Assembly (NCBI GenBank): GCA_001939145.1
Contig: LSRX01000369.1
Span: 123,174-187,173, forward strand
DNA: 64,000 nucleotides
Direction: 5' to 3'
Source: Symbiodinium microadriaticum
Taxonomy: Eukaryota > Sar > Dinophyceae > Suessiales > Symbiodiniaceae
Under the pieces are notes generated by a model. That model was not told the origin of the DNA and did not search any database. It was given only the letters and a program-made list of their open reading frames with translations. Below, piece after piece: positions 36,901-45,301 of the stretch; positions within the stretch are counted from its first letter, which is position 1; every line of letters starts with the position of its first letter. Made by a program: the position numbers and the translations under genes.

Positions 36901-38822
36901 ATCATGACTGACCATGCACATCGGCGGCAAGCTTGTGTTCCTTCGTTGCAGTAAACCTGGGTAGCACATATGCTCGAATCTTCGATGGCCCAATTACGCC
37001 CCGCCCTAAAGTCCCAGGCCCATGTTCATGAACACCATGTGGATTCGTACACAGATTTGCACATGAAGGCCCAAATAATTCCAGACAGCCTATACGCACA
37101 TACCATGTGCTGCTGAGGAAGTCAAATGCTACCACTCCTCATTCCAGAGACTAAGCATCCGGAATTGATGTTTACTTCGTGTTGCATCTTGCCGTAAACT
37201 TGAGTCAAGCTGAATGAAGAAACGCTCAACCTCAGTTGCTTTCCTGAAGGTGGCGTCAGCTGGATCGAGGTGGAGGCGGCGTTGGCAGGCATCTCCCCGT
37301 GCCCTGGCAGAAGTGTTCGTGGGGAACATCCATATCACCCTGATTACGCCTCAGGAAGAAGCCATGACCCCAAGCCCTGCAAACAACATAAACCCAAACC
37401 CGAAACCCTAAACCCTAAACCCTAAACCCTAAACCATACCACCCTATAGACACAGCCAGAAGCCTCTGGAAACCCTGGGTCCTGACTTGCCGCCCTCCAA
37501 ACTCCCGAACCCTAACTCCACTTGAACCCCTAATCCCGAAGCCCAAACCCCCTAGTTGAAGGTTTAATTAGGGTAGCTGTAAAACCCGAAACCCTAAACC
37601 CTAAACCGTAAGCCCTAAAATCCGAAACCCTAAGCCCTAAACCCCTAAGCTCCCAAACCCGAAACCCCGATCCCCGAAGCGCTGGACTCCAATTTCGCCT
37701 CAGGCTCTTGGTTTTGATCTTCTTGCTGCTTGGCAGGGTTTAGGGTTCAGGGTTCAGGGTTTAGGGTTTAGGGTTTAGGGTTTAGGGTTTGCTGCTTGGC
37801 AAAGCAGCAGCCAGCCTTCCGCTTCGGGCTTTGAACTTGCCCCAAGCGTCCATTCCAAAAACCTAAAACTTCATGAAGCCCCATACCCAGAGACTCCAGT
37901 ATACGTGAGATGAGGGTGCCTTCGAAAAGAGCCGCATCGAAAGGCAGAGCGCCTCAAGTTTCATATCCTAAGCTCTAGCTGACGGGGACGAACAGCAATT
38001 TCAACCGAGTAGGGCGTAGGTTTTGGCGTTTAGATTCGGTTTGGGTGGAACTCCGAATCAAATCCGCTAAGACTTCCTATATACAGACTTCATTCTGAAT
38101 GCGCAGACTGGTGCCATACCATCAAGCACTACCGAGGCTTCTGAACGCCCGGTAGGTCACCAAAGCCGGCAGCAGATACGAGCGGACATACTGGATGTTC
38201 AGTACAGGCCGATTTAGAATAGAAGCTTCCACGGACCTCCGTGTAAACGGACATCAAACGTCAGGCTCGCCTGTGTGACTTGTACGCGTGAGGATCAAGG
38301 GCCCAGACAGCTGCTGCTTGCTATCGTTAGTTCTAAACGTTTGCTGGTCAGATTGCGGATCCCATAGTTTTGAGTAGCATAGCGGGGGCGTTCGCGTCTC
38401 AGAAGATGTGAGTATGACAATTAAGAGCAGCACCGAAGGGGAAGCATTTTTTAACGCTCTTGTTTGCTAACCTTGGCTCATCAACTCCTTGCAGTGTATT
38501 GAGCATTTTTGTGGTGTCGATGTTGTGGGATTACAATCTACCTGTAACTTCAAACCGACTCGTAGCCTGACCCCTCATCCTTAATCTCAATGCTTTGCGC
38601 AACACCGAGGATGTACTTCAGTTTTATTTACTTTGCCATTTTGAACGTTGCCCGGGCCTTGGCAAATCAGACCCTTCCGTTCGTCTGTGCACAGAGAGAA
38701 TGCATGCCGCTCGTCCTGCTGCTTCCACATTGCCGGACAGCCTGTAGGCAAAACTATAGCCCGAAAACAACTACAGGCGCTATCATGCGCATAGAATATC
38801 CCGTACATATATATATATATAG

Positions 38823-38857
<35 letters not shown>

Positions 38858-41800
38858 TATATATATATATATACATATGTATGTGGGGGGCTGTCGGCAC
38901 CTGAACAAAGTTTGTGAGTTAGTTAGTTGCAGCTTAGGTGATTTGTCGTAAAGGCAGCTCTGTATGGAATGACGTGAAGCAGACCCCTTGGTGGACGTTT
39001 CGCAAGTGGTTGAAATAGCATGGTTGGAATGAAGCTGCACCCCTGGTCTTGGGAAAGGCAGGAGCTGCGTCAGTCTTGAAGAGCTAGTGCTCCGTTGCGG
39101 AGGCAGCTTCACAATCTTCGATCCGGTTGGTGTGAGTGCTGTTGGAAACGCTTTCTGTTGTCTGATCGGCATGAGGCTGCGGATGTTTGGAAACGTCGAC
39201 ATTCAGCCTTTTCGCCGTTGTGACTTCGAGCATATGCATCGGTTGATGAAAATTCCTGGTTGTAGGACTGTTGCCTTAGGGGCAACTGTTGTCCCGCTTG
39301 GTTCCAGACCACGAGTGTGTTCAGCGACCGTTGTTTGTGGTGCTTTGGGCACCTGGCATCACATGTGTTGGGAGTGCCAAGCTAGTTTTATATAAACCCT
39401 ACCTTAACCCCAAAGAACCTACCCTTTTAAGGGCTTATATACTTAGTTCTCCAATACCCAATCTTTAAACTTTTTAGTTTCTTATAACTTAGTAGTAATC
39501 TGAAAGTTCAACCTTTCATTTTACTGGCTTAAAGGGGAAGTAAGTATAAGGATATCACAATAAAGAACCCTAAAATCGGAGGTTCTTTAGTCCTCTGTTC
39601 TGCTCTCGCCCACCGCCTCCGAACTGCGGTCTTCTCCGGCGCTGGGGATAGGGTCGCAAGGCTGAGTGGGACAGGGTCCTGACTTACGGTTGATGATATA
39701 AATCCTGCATTACCCATCATAAGGATTGTACCATAATTCCCATAGTTTCGGGTCCCTAAGGTAATGCAGGATTTCGATCGTCCACAGTATCTCGCGCAGA
39801 TTCAAAAGCACCTGTGGCGACGTAGATGGGGCTCGTAGCTTGGTCGTCGTGGTCGCGCTTGCTGTGGTCGTTAACATAAGGCTCCTTTCTTGCTCGCCCA
39901 GGCTCCTCCGTGTCTGGTGTGAGTACGTGCGAATTTCTTTGCTAGGTTGTTTTCTAGCTTGGGTTGTTTTCTAGGTTGGATAAGTATAGGAGCTGTCAAC
40001 TGTTGCCACAAGCTTTGGCTGCAGGCTTCGCTTCTGTTCTCATGTTGGATGGTCGCCCCTCTCTTTGTTTGAAGGGGCTCAGAGTGGTGTCCTGTCCATT
40101 TGGGGGCTGTCGGCACCTGAACAAAGTTAGGTAGTTTTGGCAGCCGGCTTGGCCCTCAGTGCATGCGAAAGTTCATCATCATTGCAGCTTAGGTGACGGG
40201 CGTTTTCTGTTCCAGTGCTATCGAGAGCGCATCAGAGGCGCCTCCGTGACTGACTTTCATTTTGAGGGTGTAGAGTGGGTATAGGGTTTCGGGTTTCAGG
40301 GTTCGGATTCTTCCGGAGGTACTGTCGTGAAGTATTTCGGATGAGTTTTAGTTAGAGAGCATTCGGTTTTTGTGATCTTAAAGTTTTCTGCGCCACAAAG
40401 GCTGCAAGTCGCGAAATTTCGCGGCTTAGCACGGTTGACCGGCTTGGATGAGGTATGCCTGCTAGTTTTAAAGAAGCCTGTGTTATGGCTATACCTGTGA
40501 CATAAGCGGTGCGTAATCACACGCCGTGGCACATCCTTGCCCGTGCTTTCCTTCCGCCCTGCAAGAGGTCGCTTCTCCAAGACCTTGCGACCCTCACGAC
40601 TGGAACCATAAGTTTGAGCCTTTACACAGTAATTTTTGAGCCCCAAACCCACAACGAAGCACGCCAAGGTATTGAAATTGAAAGTTATGCTTGCAGAAAC
40701 GTGTTGGCAGGATGCAGGCATGCTGGTCGTCGACCACATGCGAAAGACCGAGGCGCCGAGCAGTTTAAGATGTACCGACTAGTAGGTTTACGTTTGCTAT
40801 GATGGTTTAGATGCAGGGGTTATGTTCACGGTTTTTTGGGGTGGGGGAGTTTCCAGCCTTGAAGGCATTAGTAAATTTACGACTTTTTGGGCCAATACTT
40901 TTTGGGCGTTCGGACTTCAGCGTGTTCGGGTTCAGGGTCGCGTGGGTAGGTTTCGGCTTTAGTGTTTCGGGTAGGTTGCTTAAAGTGGGTCCTAAACCGA
41001 TGCAGTCTTAGATCTTCATCACGCGCTCCACCGCCACAGCCCTGACGCCTTCCCACCCTAACGGCCTGTCAAGGAAGTCTCTCACAGAGTTTCTGACCCC
41101 TAGTCCTATAGCCCGTCCCCACTCCTGAACCTCGAAGCAGACCCTCAGCACCGTATGAGCCTTATACAGACTCGAGAAACCCGAAATTGACCCCAAAATG
41201 CCGAAGCTTTCATCGCAGTAGCATTTTCTCGTTGTTACGGCGTTCGCAGTATGCAGGAGTATGCGACGAAGCTCACGAACCTGCTCTTTGGATCCAACGG
41301 GTTCGACGGGTGATGCGAGAGTGGGGCTTGTGGGCTTGGCCCTTCTGAGCCGATCTTAAGCCCGGGAATGCAGGGGCCTAAAGAATTAGGGTTTAGGGTG
41401 TAGGGTTTAGGGAATGACCTACACTATTTTGGGGGTTCCTAGTTCCTTGTCTTCAAAAACTCGATTCTAATTATGAAGGCCCCGACAGTAGGGTAATTGG
41501 GAGGATCATGGCTGACTGCTGTATTCGTACTTTTCGTCTTAGCATCCTTGCCATCCTTTGGGGAGCTAGCCTGGCACGGAAGCCCTTTCGCCCAAAACAC
41601 CATGTCGTTGCAGTCTAGCATACCCACCGGCTCTTTACCCTCAACCCTAAGCCCATCGGCTCTTTTAGGGCTTAGGGCTTAGGGTTTAGGGTTTACATCA
41701 GCCCGCAAACCCGTTACAGTCAAAGACCCATCGTTTTTCGGTGCGGATTTCGGCTTCCAGGTTCTGGATTTCTGGGCTCCCAGACGGTTATGCCGTCGTA

Positions 41801-44800
41801 AGGTTTGGGGTCTTAGAGTTTAGGGTTTAGGGTTGTACGGTTCAGGGTTTTAGAGTTCATGGCGCCGGTTTAGGGTTTACTGAGCTCCAACCCTAAACCG
41901 TAACGCCCCCCAAGCCTTCACGTCGCAGGCCCTGAACCTATAACTTATAACCTTGAACTCTAAAGGCCAGCCCCTAAAGTCAAAAACCCTACACTCTGAA
42001 GCATTGAAGCCTAACCCCTAAACTTCTAAAGCCCTAAACCGTTTGGCTAAAGCCCCAAAGCCCTAAGGCCTGAAGAACCCGAAAGTCTTAAACCCCTAAA
42101 GCCCTAAAGAACCCCCCAAATCCCCGAAACCCCTAAACCGACCAAGGTTTAAGCAGATCGATGCCGATAACTCGGACACCATCTCCATACTGGACCGGCA
42201 GCGGCAAACTGGATATCAGGGGATATTCGTGTTTAGGGTTTAGGGTTTAGGGTTCAGGGTTAGGGAAGACTTGAATATAGAAGCCTGAGTAGTTACGTCA
42301 ATAGTGTTCCTTAGTGTTCCTTTGGTATAACTATATCACAATATACTATCAAAAGGGCTACTCTAATTGTTAAAGACCACAGGCCTGCTAAAGCTTGGAG
42401 TTTCGGATTTCGGGTTTCCAGATCGTTATTTGGACCTTACAACCCTAAGCCCTAAACCCTAAATCCTTACAACCAAACCGAAAGTGCTATGCTCCAAAGG
42501 CCCCCCTAGCCCTGAACCCCGTAAGAAAGGCAGCTTTCATGTAAAGTCGTCCTAAACCCCCAGAACCCTCAAACCCAAGAGCGTTAAACCCTAAGCCCTA
42601 AACCCTAAACCCTAAACCCAAGAGCCCTCAACCCTAAACCCTAAAACCTAAACTGCAACTCTCGTTTGAGCCTCAACATCCAACCTTGAGACCCCCAAGC
42701 ACCGAAGCACACAAACACCCGACCCCCACATATCTCGAATCTCAATCGCGCCAAACGCCATAAATCGTGCGGGATGTCCCTAAACCCTAAACCCCTAAAC
42801 CCCCCTAAACCCAAAACCCTAAACCCTAAACCCTAAACCCTAGAAGTCTCGGACTGCGGAGCCCTAATGACTTGCATCCAGCTTCGAGCACTGCACCAAC
42901 CATGGAGGTGAAGCCCTGAACCCTCCAAGCCCGCAAACACCCCAAGCCCTAGAAACCCCCTAAACCCTAAACCCTAACCCTAAACTCCTAAACCCTAAAC
43001 CCTAAACCCTTAACTCCTGAACCCTAAACCCTAGACCCTTAACCCAAGCATTCAGAGCACCAGGAGTTCGAGGAGAACTTCGGGGATCCGGAGGTGAAGG
43101 CCCTCTTCCAAACACTGGGCATCGACGAGGATAAGGCCTGGCGTTTAGGGTTTTAGGCGTTTAGGGTTTAGGGTTTTGGGGTTTTAGGGTTTGGAGTTTA
43201 GGGTTTAGGGTTTTAGGGTTTAGGGTTTTAGGGTTTAGGGTTTTAGGGTTTAGGTTTTAGGGTTTAGCGTTTTAGGGTTAAGGGGTTTGGGGTTTAGGGG
43301 ACACCAGCAGCTTTTCAAACCTCAGTTGCCAAAAGCCCCTAAATCATTAAGTTAGGGGCCTTAGTAAGTAGCATAGGAAATTGGGCTCGATTATCGTGTG
43401 AACATATTCGGACTGTAAGGGAATGTTCTTAAGGAATTCCGACACCTACGATCAACCACCCCTGAACCCGAAACCCTAAACCCCCTTCTCAAATCCCAAG
43501 ACGCCCAAGTGACGAGGCATGGAAGCTCTTCGAGATACTCGACGAGAACGAGGATGGTGAGATCCACGTCGAAGAGTTCGTGCCACCGGTCTGACCTTAC
43601 TTGGAGGGTCGGCGGAGTTAGTAAGTAATTTGGTAGTAAGAAGGCTTATAAGTACCTTAAAAAGGGATCCTAATTGGAGTTATGATACTGAGTCTATAAA
43701 AGTAACTGCGTACTAAGTCTCCGGACCCTCCACGTAGGCAGCAGGGTCGAGAGTTTTCGGGGGTTCGCCGGCTTCACTATGTAAAGCTAAACCCTAAACC
43801 GCAAACCCTTAAACCCCTAAAGCCTAAACCCTGAACCCTAAACCCCTAAACCCTTAAACCCTAAGCCCTAAACCCTTAAACCCTAAACCCTAAGCCCAAG
43901 AAGGATGATGAAATCAAGGATCCCTCATGGGGCCGGACACTGTCTTCGGGCGGATCTAAAGAAGGCCATCTTTAGGCGATCGTGTGCGTAGCTGGTTGCA
44001 CTCAAGGATCCTCAGAAAGATCGCCTGGGTCCTTGTTAATTAAGGATTTAAAATTTAAGTTACCATCATAGGGATCTATAGTAAATAATATGGTTTCATT
44101 ATTATGGGAACTTCAATTGCGTTAAATCCCGTAACAAGAACCCAGTCGCTAGGACCGAAATCCATAGGCCCGTAAGCCATGCCCCAAGTCTCAGCCCCTA
44201 AAGCCTCAGCCCCCGAAAGCTTTCAACATGAGATCGCATGTAGAAGGCTGTTTGGGTTTAGGGTTTAGGGTTATTAGGGTTTTTAGGGTTATTAGGGTTA
44301 TTAGGCTTATTGGTGTTATTAGGGTTTAGGGTTTTGGGTTTAGGGTTTAGGGTTTAGGGTTTTCAAGGATTCAAGAATCTAAATCTATTATTCCTCAGGG
44401 GTTCCTGAATATCAATGCAGCATGATATACCTCAAAACCCAGTTCCAAGAATTAAGGCCCCTATACCCGGCCAGCCCCGGCCAACCCCTAAACCCGAAGC
44501 CCTAAACCCTAAACCCGAAATCCTAAACCTTAAACCTAAACCCTAATAACCCTAATAACCCTAATAACCCCAATAACCCTAATAACCCTAATAACCCTAA
44601 TGACCCTAAACCCTACACCCTAAACCCTAATAGCCCTAATAGCCCTAATAGCCCTAAGCCCCACTCCACTGAGTTCAAGATGCACGGCTTCTGGCAGCCG
44701 CGCCAGTCAAACCAACAAGGCTTCGTCGGAACCCTCAACCTTCTAAGGTTAGAAGTATGGGACCCTTGTGCCTGCCTAGGGACCCTTTAGAGTACATATA

Positions 44801-45301
44801 GGGTATATATAGCAGGTGTATAAGGATCCCAGGGTTAAGCTGAAGCCCAGAACCCAAGAACTTTAACCCTGAACCGTCCCTGTAGACCTCAAGGACCCAT
44901 GACGTAGGAAGTTATGACCACTTCCATTAACAAACAGCATAGAAGACAATAGAAGACATTAGACTAGACCAGGCTGGATTAGACTAGACTAGACTAGACT
45001 AGACTAGACTAGACTAGACTAGACTAGACGAGACGAGACGAGACGAGACGAGACGAGACGAGACGAGACGAGACTAGACTACACTAGACTACACTAGACT
45101 ACACTAGACTACACTAGACTACACTAGACTACACTAGACTAGACTAGACCATACAACATCCTAGACCCTAAGCCCTAAGCCCTAAACCTTAAACCCTAAA
45201 GCCAGAAAGGTAAGGTCATGGGGGATCCCCTTGCTGCATCGAGGTCACGCTGCTTCAAGCTGCGCGGTTCTGCGCAGCGGCTAGACACAGAGAGGACCCA
45301 G
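24874..45301 (+). CDS. Voltage-gated cation channel with C-terminal EF-hand pair, multi-exon, 5' part not found
   Basis: Likely a plasma-membrane six-helix voltage-gated Ca2+/Na+-type channel subunit. I chained exons at 24874-24933, 27206-27245, 28627-28725, 31251-31321, 31547-31608, 32823-32883, 33374-33397 (tentative), 35382-35412 (tentative), 37250-37298, 38610-38646, 40192-40238, 41250-41282, 42147-42192, 43064-43129, 43517-43581 and 45244-45301. Codon phase agrees at every confident junction. The product has S2, S3, an Arg-rich S4, S4-S5 linker, S5, a GGVSW pore, S6 ending VTGVFC, then two EF-hands, so Ca2+ feedback on gating is likely. Introns: GT-AG (24934, 31322, 31609, 37299, 38647), GC-AG (27246, 28726, 32884, 40239, 41283, 43582), GA-AG (42193, 43130). 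S1 and part of the S5-pore stretch were not found. The open splice graph without stops argues for a living gene; transcript evidence is lacking. Confidence 0.85.
24955..25080 (+). repeat. TTTAGGG/TATAGGG array in channel intron
   Basis: Begins about 20 bp after the S2 exon donor; mixed with GGTATAGGG variants. Confidence 0.85.
25117..25231. mobile_element. Family C element carrying three exact TTTAGGG units
   Basis: Consensus ACAAGGGTGCCG is here ACAAGGG, then exactly 21 bp (three TTTAGGG), then TGCCG. The rest of the element is intact. Confidence 0.85.
25440..26070. repeat. CCCTAAA block then TTTAGGG block in channel intron
   Basis: 25440-25760 carries C-strand units with CTCTAAACC variants; 25920-26070 carries G-strand units; GGGATCTATAGGGTT repeats lie between (25850-25910). 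Confidence 0.85.
26332..26556 (+). CDS. Protein kinase C-lobe exon, nested in a channel intron
   Basis: Between CTCCGCAG and donor GTTTTG. It reads EGFLAPSVDCWAAGITLYE with the DxWxxG motif of kinase subdomain IX, then VGLPPF, a hydrophobic helix region, and LLLLERKAQPRAS with the invariant Arg of subdomain XI. This is the C-terminal part of a Ser/Thr kinase domain; the ATP-binding lobe, HRD and DFG motifs are not in view. It lies on the same strand inside the channel intron 24934-27205, so it is either a decayed gene copy or an exon fragment captured by that intron. Confidence 0.8.
26980..27190 (-). repeat. CCCTAAA array ending at channel exon 27206
   Basis: Variants with CCCCTAAA and CCCGAAA. 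The array forms the intron end; only about 15 bp of other sequence, including the CAGCAG acceptor, separates it from the exon. TTTAGGGG units resume at 27305-27470. Confidence 0.85.
27206..27245 (+). CDS. Channel exon: S2-S3 loop
   Basis: Forty nt after CAGCAG, ending before a GC donor (GCCGGG). It reads VWVYRCEFFTFDI plus one base, the usual aromatic S2-S3 loop. The leftover G joins GC of the next exon to give Gly, so the reading becomes DIGWHALDILIV across the junction. Confidence 0.78.
27487..27634 (+). CDS. Arg/Glu/Gln-rich exon-like segment, unrecognised
   Basis: Follows TGTTTGCAG and ends before GTGCGC. One frame is REDEGEERQQEEEYRRQ then KAKAKVRLGRG; a second open frame is strongly Arg-rich. 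It lies inside channel intron 27246-28626, whose flanking exons already join in phase without it, so it is not part of the channel. No function can be assigned. Confidence 0.4.
28190..28530 (+). repeat. TTTAGGG-variant array in channel intron
   Basis: Degenerate units; just before S3 a 50-bp unit occurs twice in tandem (28529-28578, 28579-28628). Confidence 0.8.
28627..28725 (+). CDS. Channel exon: S3 helix
   Basis: Ninety-nine nt between TTGAG and a GC donor (GCCTCA). The peptide WHALDILIVSTGMAELI is a typical S3 (W..LD.LIV.TG), followed by a short S3-S4 loop EPWQHPQMPNNPFM. Phase 1 at both ends fits its neighbours. Confidence 0.85.
28726..31250. repeat. Intron 28726-31250: arrays, family A and C elements
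   Basis: CCCTAAA arrays at 29440-29590 (with a 38-bp higher-order unit) and 29700-29830 (one N at 29800); TTTAGGG arrays at 29905-30030 and 30110-30235; family A at 30343-30465; family C at 30937-31022. Unique DNA at 30480-30930 holds a 102-codon open frame without recognisable domain. Confidence 0.75.
31251..31321 (+). CDS. Channel exon: S4 voltage sensor
   Basis: Seventy-one nt between GCCCAG and donor GTGCCT. The peptide DLSILRAVRIGRAVRLARL carries Arg at mostly three-residue spacing, the hallmark of S4 gating charges. It is the strongest single diagnostic of the gene. Confidence 0.9.
31547..31608 (+). CDS. Channel exon: S4-S5 linker
   Basis: Sixty-two nt between CTCAAG and donor GTCGCG. 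It reads VQYIRELRRLILSVAGTLKA, matching the ELR.L..S..G.LKA linker of voltage-gated Na+/Ca2+-type channels. GTGC occurs at both ends of the intron before it. Confidence 0.88.
31609..32822. repeat. Intron 31609-32822: CCCTAAAG and TTTAGGG arrays, family F element
   Basis: CCCTAAAG arrays at 31805-31965 and 32505-32640; TTTAGGG array 32060-32175 flanked by CCAAGATATTC (32039-32049, 32180-32190); family F element 32204-32300 with TTGTTAAGG.GTTTGATTTAA arms (relatives at 44031-44138 and 46226-46358). Confidence 0.75.
32823..32883 (+). CDS. Channel exon: S5 helix
   Basis: After CCGAG the exon gives FWAIVLLALFIYTFAVIFQ, a classical S5, and closes before a GC donor (GCGGCC). Joined to the previous exon it reads LKAVFWAIVLL. 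A degenerate second copy of the exon start lies at 32665-32692, 154 bp upstream, flanking a CCCTAAA array. Confidence 0.85.
33374..33397 (+). CDS. Possible channel exon: S5-pore turret
   Basis: Twenty-four nt between GTGAG and donor GTAACC, reading VNDYEHDL in phase 0, which fits the S5 exon end. Acidic turret segments are usual here, but the piece is short and the assignment is by phase and position only. Confidence 0.4.
33500..35220. repeat. Intron DNA with arrays flanked by duplications
   Basis: CCCTAAA arrays at 33930-33980 and 34060-34200; TTTAGGG at 34315-34395, 34665-34695 and 34915-34975. Direct repeats flank two of them (33909/33992 and 34641/34696). No further exon recognised. Confidence 0.7.
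35382..35412 (+). CDS. Possible channel exon: pore helix
   Basis: Thirty-one nt between GCTGAG and a strong donor GTAAGG, reading GFGLDFVQSL plus one base. Phase 0 in and phase 1 out fit the flanking exons, giving SLGGVSW across the next junction. The pore helix would be a little short, so another exon may be missing. Confidence 0.35.
35569..36600 (+). pseudogene. Broken gene for a repeat-containing protist protein
   Basis: Protein-like sequence runs on the plus strand but changes frame. Frame 0 around 35800-35940 reads DSISHRF.CGRLV.ITLEEL..G....IP; frame 2 from about 35944 reads LWVFRELESEGYLHRIEVQV; an in-frame TGA stands at 36185; three similar units follow, with cores YFSVFSGEEHFNIP, RFSVQFQRGNRSF and, after another shift to frame 1 near 36400, YWLRYVDGSTPWQRLP. 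From memory this resembles uncharacterised protist proteins with D-S-I..RF..GR and LDNRRLW.FRELE segments followed by short beta-type repeats. At least three frame breaks and one stop mark it as decayed. It sits in a channel intron and lacks telomere-type repeats. Confidence 0.55.
36810..36910. repeat. ATC-rich simple repeat
   Basis: ATCATC runs produce an Ile-rich open frame that is not a gene. Confidence 0.8.
37250..37298 (+). CDS. Channel exon: selectivity-filter loop
   Basis: Forty-nine nt between CTGAAG and donor GTGCCC. It reads GVSWIEVEAALAGIS; with the preceding G the filter region is GGVSW, as in many protist four-domain-type and single-domain cation channels. The two leftover bases CC join G of the S6 exon to give ISPMYF. 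Confidence 0.75.
37723..37801 (+). repeat. TTTAGGG array flanked by TTGCTGCTTGGCA
   Basis: Thirteen-bp exact direct repeats at 37723-37735 and 37789-37801 enclose 53 bp of TTTAGGG/TTCAGGG units. Confidence 0.85.
38610..38646 (+). CDS. Channel exon: first half of S6
   Basis: Between ACCGAG and donor GTTGCC. The peptide MYFSFIYFAILN is the N-terminal S6 half with the conserved Asn. It continues into VTGVFC at 40192 with matching phase. Confidence 0.75.
38808..38882. repeat. AT and CT microsatellite
   Basis: TATA, then CTCT, then TATA runs in the S6 intron. Confidence 0.9.
39087..39395 (+). CDS. Open frame of 102 codons, unrecognised
   Basis: An uninterrupted plus-strand frame in repeat-free DNA between channel S6 exons 38610 and 40192. 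No domain is recognised and codon content is not decisive; it may be chance or a remnant of the same inserted block as the broken gene at 35.6 kb. Confidence 0.2.
   Translation: MLRCGGSFTIFDPVGVSAVGNAFCCLIGMRLRMFGNVDIQPFRRCDFEHMHRLMKIPGCRTVALGATVVPLGSRPRVCSATVVCGALGTWHHMCWECQASFI
40192..40238 (+). CDS. Channel exon: end of S6
   Basis: After GCTTAG the exon reads VTGVFCSSAIESASEA, the stereotyped inner end of S6 in dinoflagellate channels, and stops at a GC donor (GCCTCC). A decoy copy of the acceptor (GCAGCTTAGGTGA) lies at 38929-38941. Confidence 0.85.
40296..40739 (-). CDS. Open minus-strand frame of 147 codons, unrecognised
   Basis: One of the longest uninterrupted frames in the window, opposite to the channel gene and inside its intron 40239-41249. 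It contains a CSLC pair but no recognised domain. A plus-strand frame of 97 codons overlaps it, so real coding is doubtful. Confidence 0.2.
   Translation of the reverse strand: MWSTTSMPASCQHVSASITFNFNTLACFVVGLGLKNYCVKAQTYGSSREGRKVLEKRPLAGRKESTGKDVPRRVITHRLCHRYSHNTGFFKTSRHTSSKPVNRAKPRNFATCSLCGAENFKITKTECSLTKTHPKYFTTVPPEESEP
41250..41282 (+). CDS. Channel microexon: post-S6 helix
   Basis: Thirty-three nt between TTCGCAG and a GC donor (GCTCTT). It reads MQEYATKLTNL, leading into FKQIDADNS of EF-hand 1. Both junction phases agree. Confidence 0.8.
42147..42192 (+). CDS. Channel exon: EF-hand 1 loop
   Basis: Between CCAAG and a GA donor (GACCGG). The loop DADNSDTISIL is completed by Glu from the next exon, giving D1, D3, S5, T7, S9 and E12, all Ca2+-competent. 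The intron that follows is GA-AG. Confidence 0.82.
42235..43050. repeat. Arrays in the GA-AG intron 42193-43063
   Basis: TTTAGGG at 42235-42265, CCCTAAA at 42590-42640, 42780-42840 and 42960-43045. The rest is unique spacer without a recognised exon. Confidence 0.75.
43064..43129 (+). CDS. Channel exon: helix after EF-hand 1
   Basis: Between GCACCAG and a GA donor (GATAAG). It reads EFEENFGDPEVKALFQTLG and then IDE, the linker between paired EF-hands in these channels. GACGAGG occurs at both ends of the following intron (43124-43130 and 43511-43517). Confidence 0.85.
43140..43305 (+). repeat. TTTAGGGT array in the GA-AG intron 43130-43516
   Basis: About 160 bp of TTTTAGGG/TTTAGGG units starting 10 bp after the exon. 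Confidence 0.9.
43517..43581 (+). CDS. Channel exon: EF-hand 2
   Basis: After GACGAG the exon reads AWKLFEILDENEDGEIHVEE and then F. The loop D-E-N-E-D-G-E-I-H-V-E-E keeps the 1,3,5,12 ligands. It ends at a GC donor (GCCACC), two bases into the Val codon. Confidence 0.88.
44480..44670 (-). repeat. CCCTAATAA-type array
   Basis: A nine-base variant unit (CCCTAATAA) replaces CCCTAAA for about ten units; the mirror-image variant TTATTAGGG occurs at 44270-44330. Confidence 0.85.
44955..45149. repeat. Pentanucleotide satellite in three blocks
   Basis: AGACT units, then AGACG units (about 45027-45072), then AGACTACACT units to 45135. Each variant is homogenised within its block. Confidence 0.9.
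45244..45301 (+). CDS. Channel exon: conserved tail after EF-hand 2
   Basis: After ATCGAG it reads SRCFKLRGSAQRLD, matching the C.KLRG.A...D segment that follows EF-hand 2 in dinoflagellate channels. In this frame a TGA follows at 45302; either the protein ends here or a further exon was missed. Confidence 0.7.

Noticed and set aside
36307-36954. A 215-codon open frame.
   Set aside because: Only its first third is protein-like (part of the decayed gene); the rest is an ATC repeat giving Ile-rich sequence.
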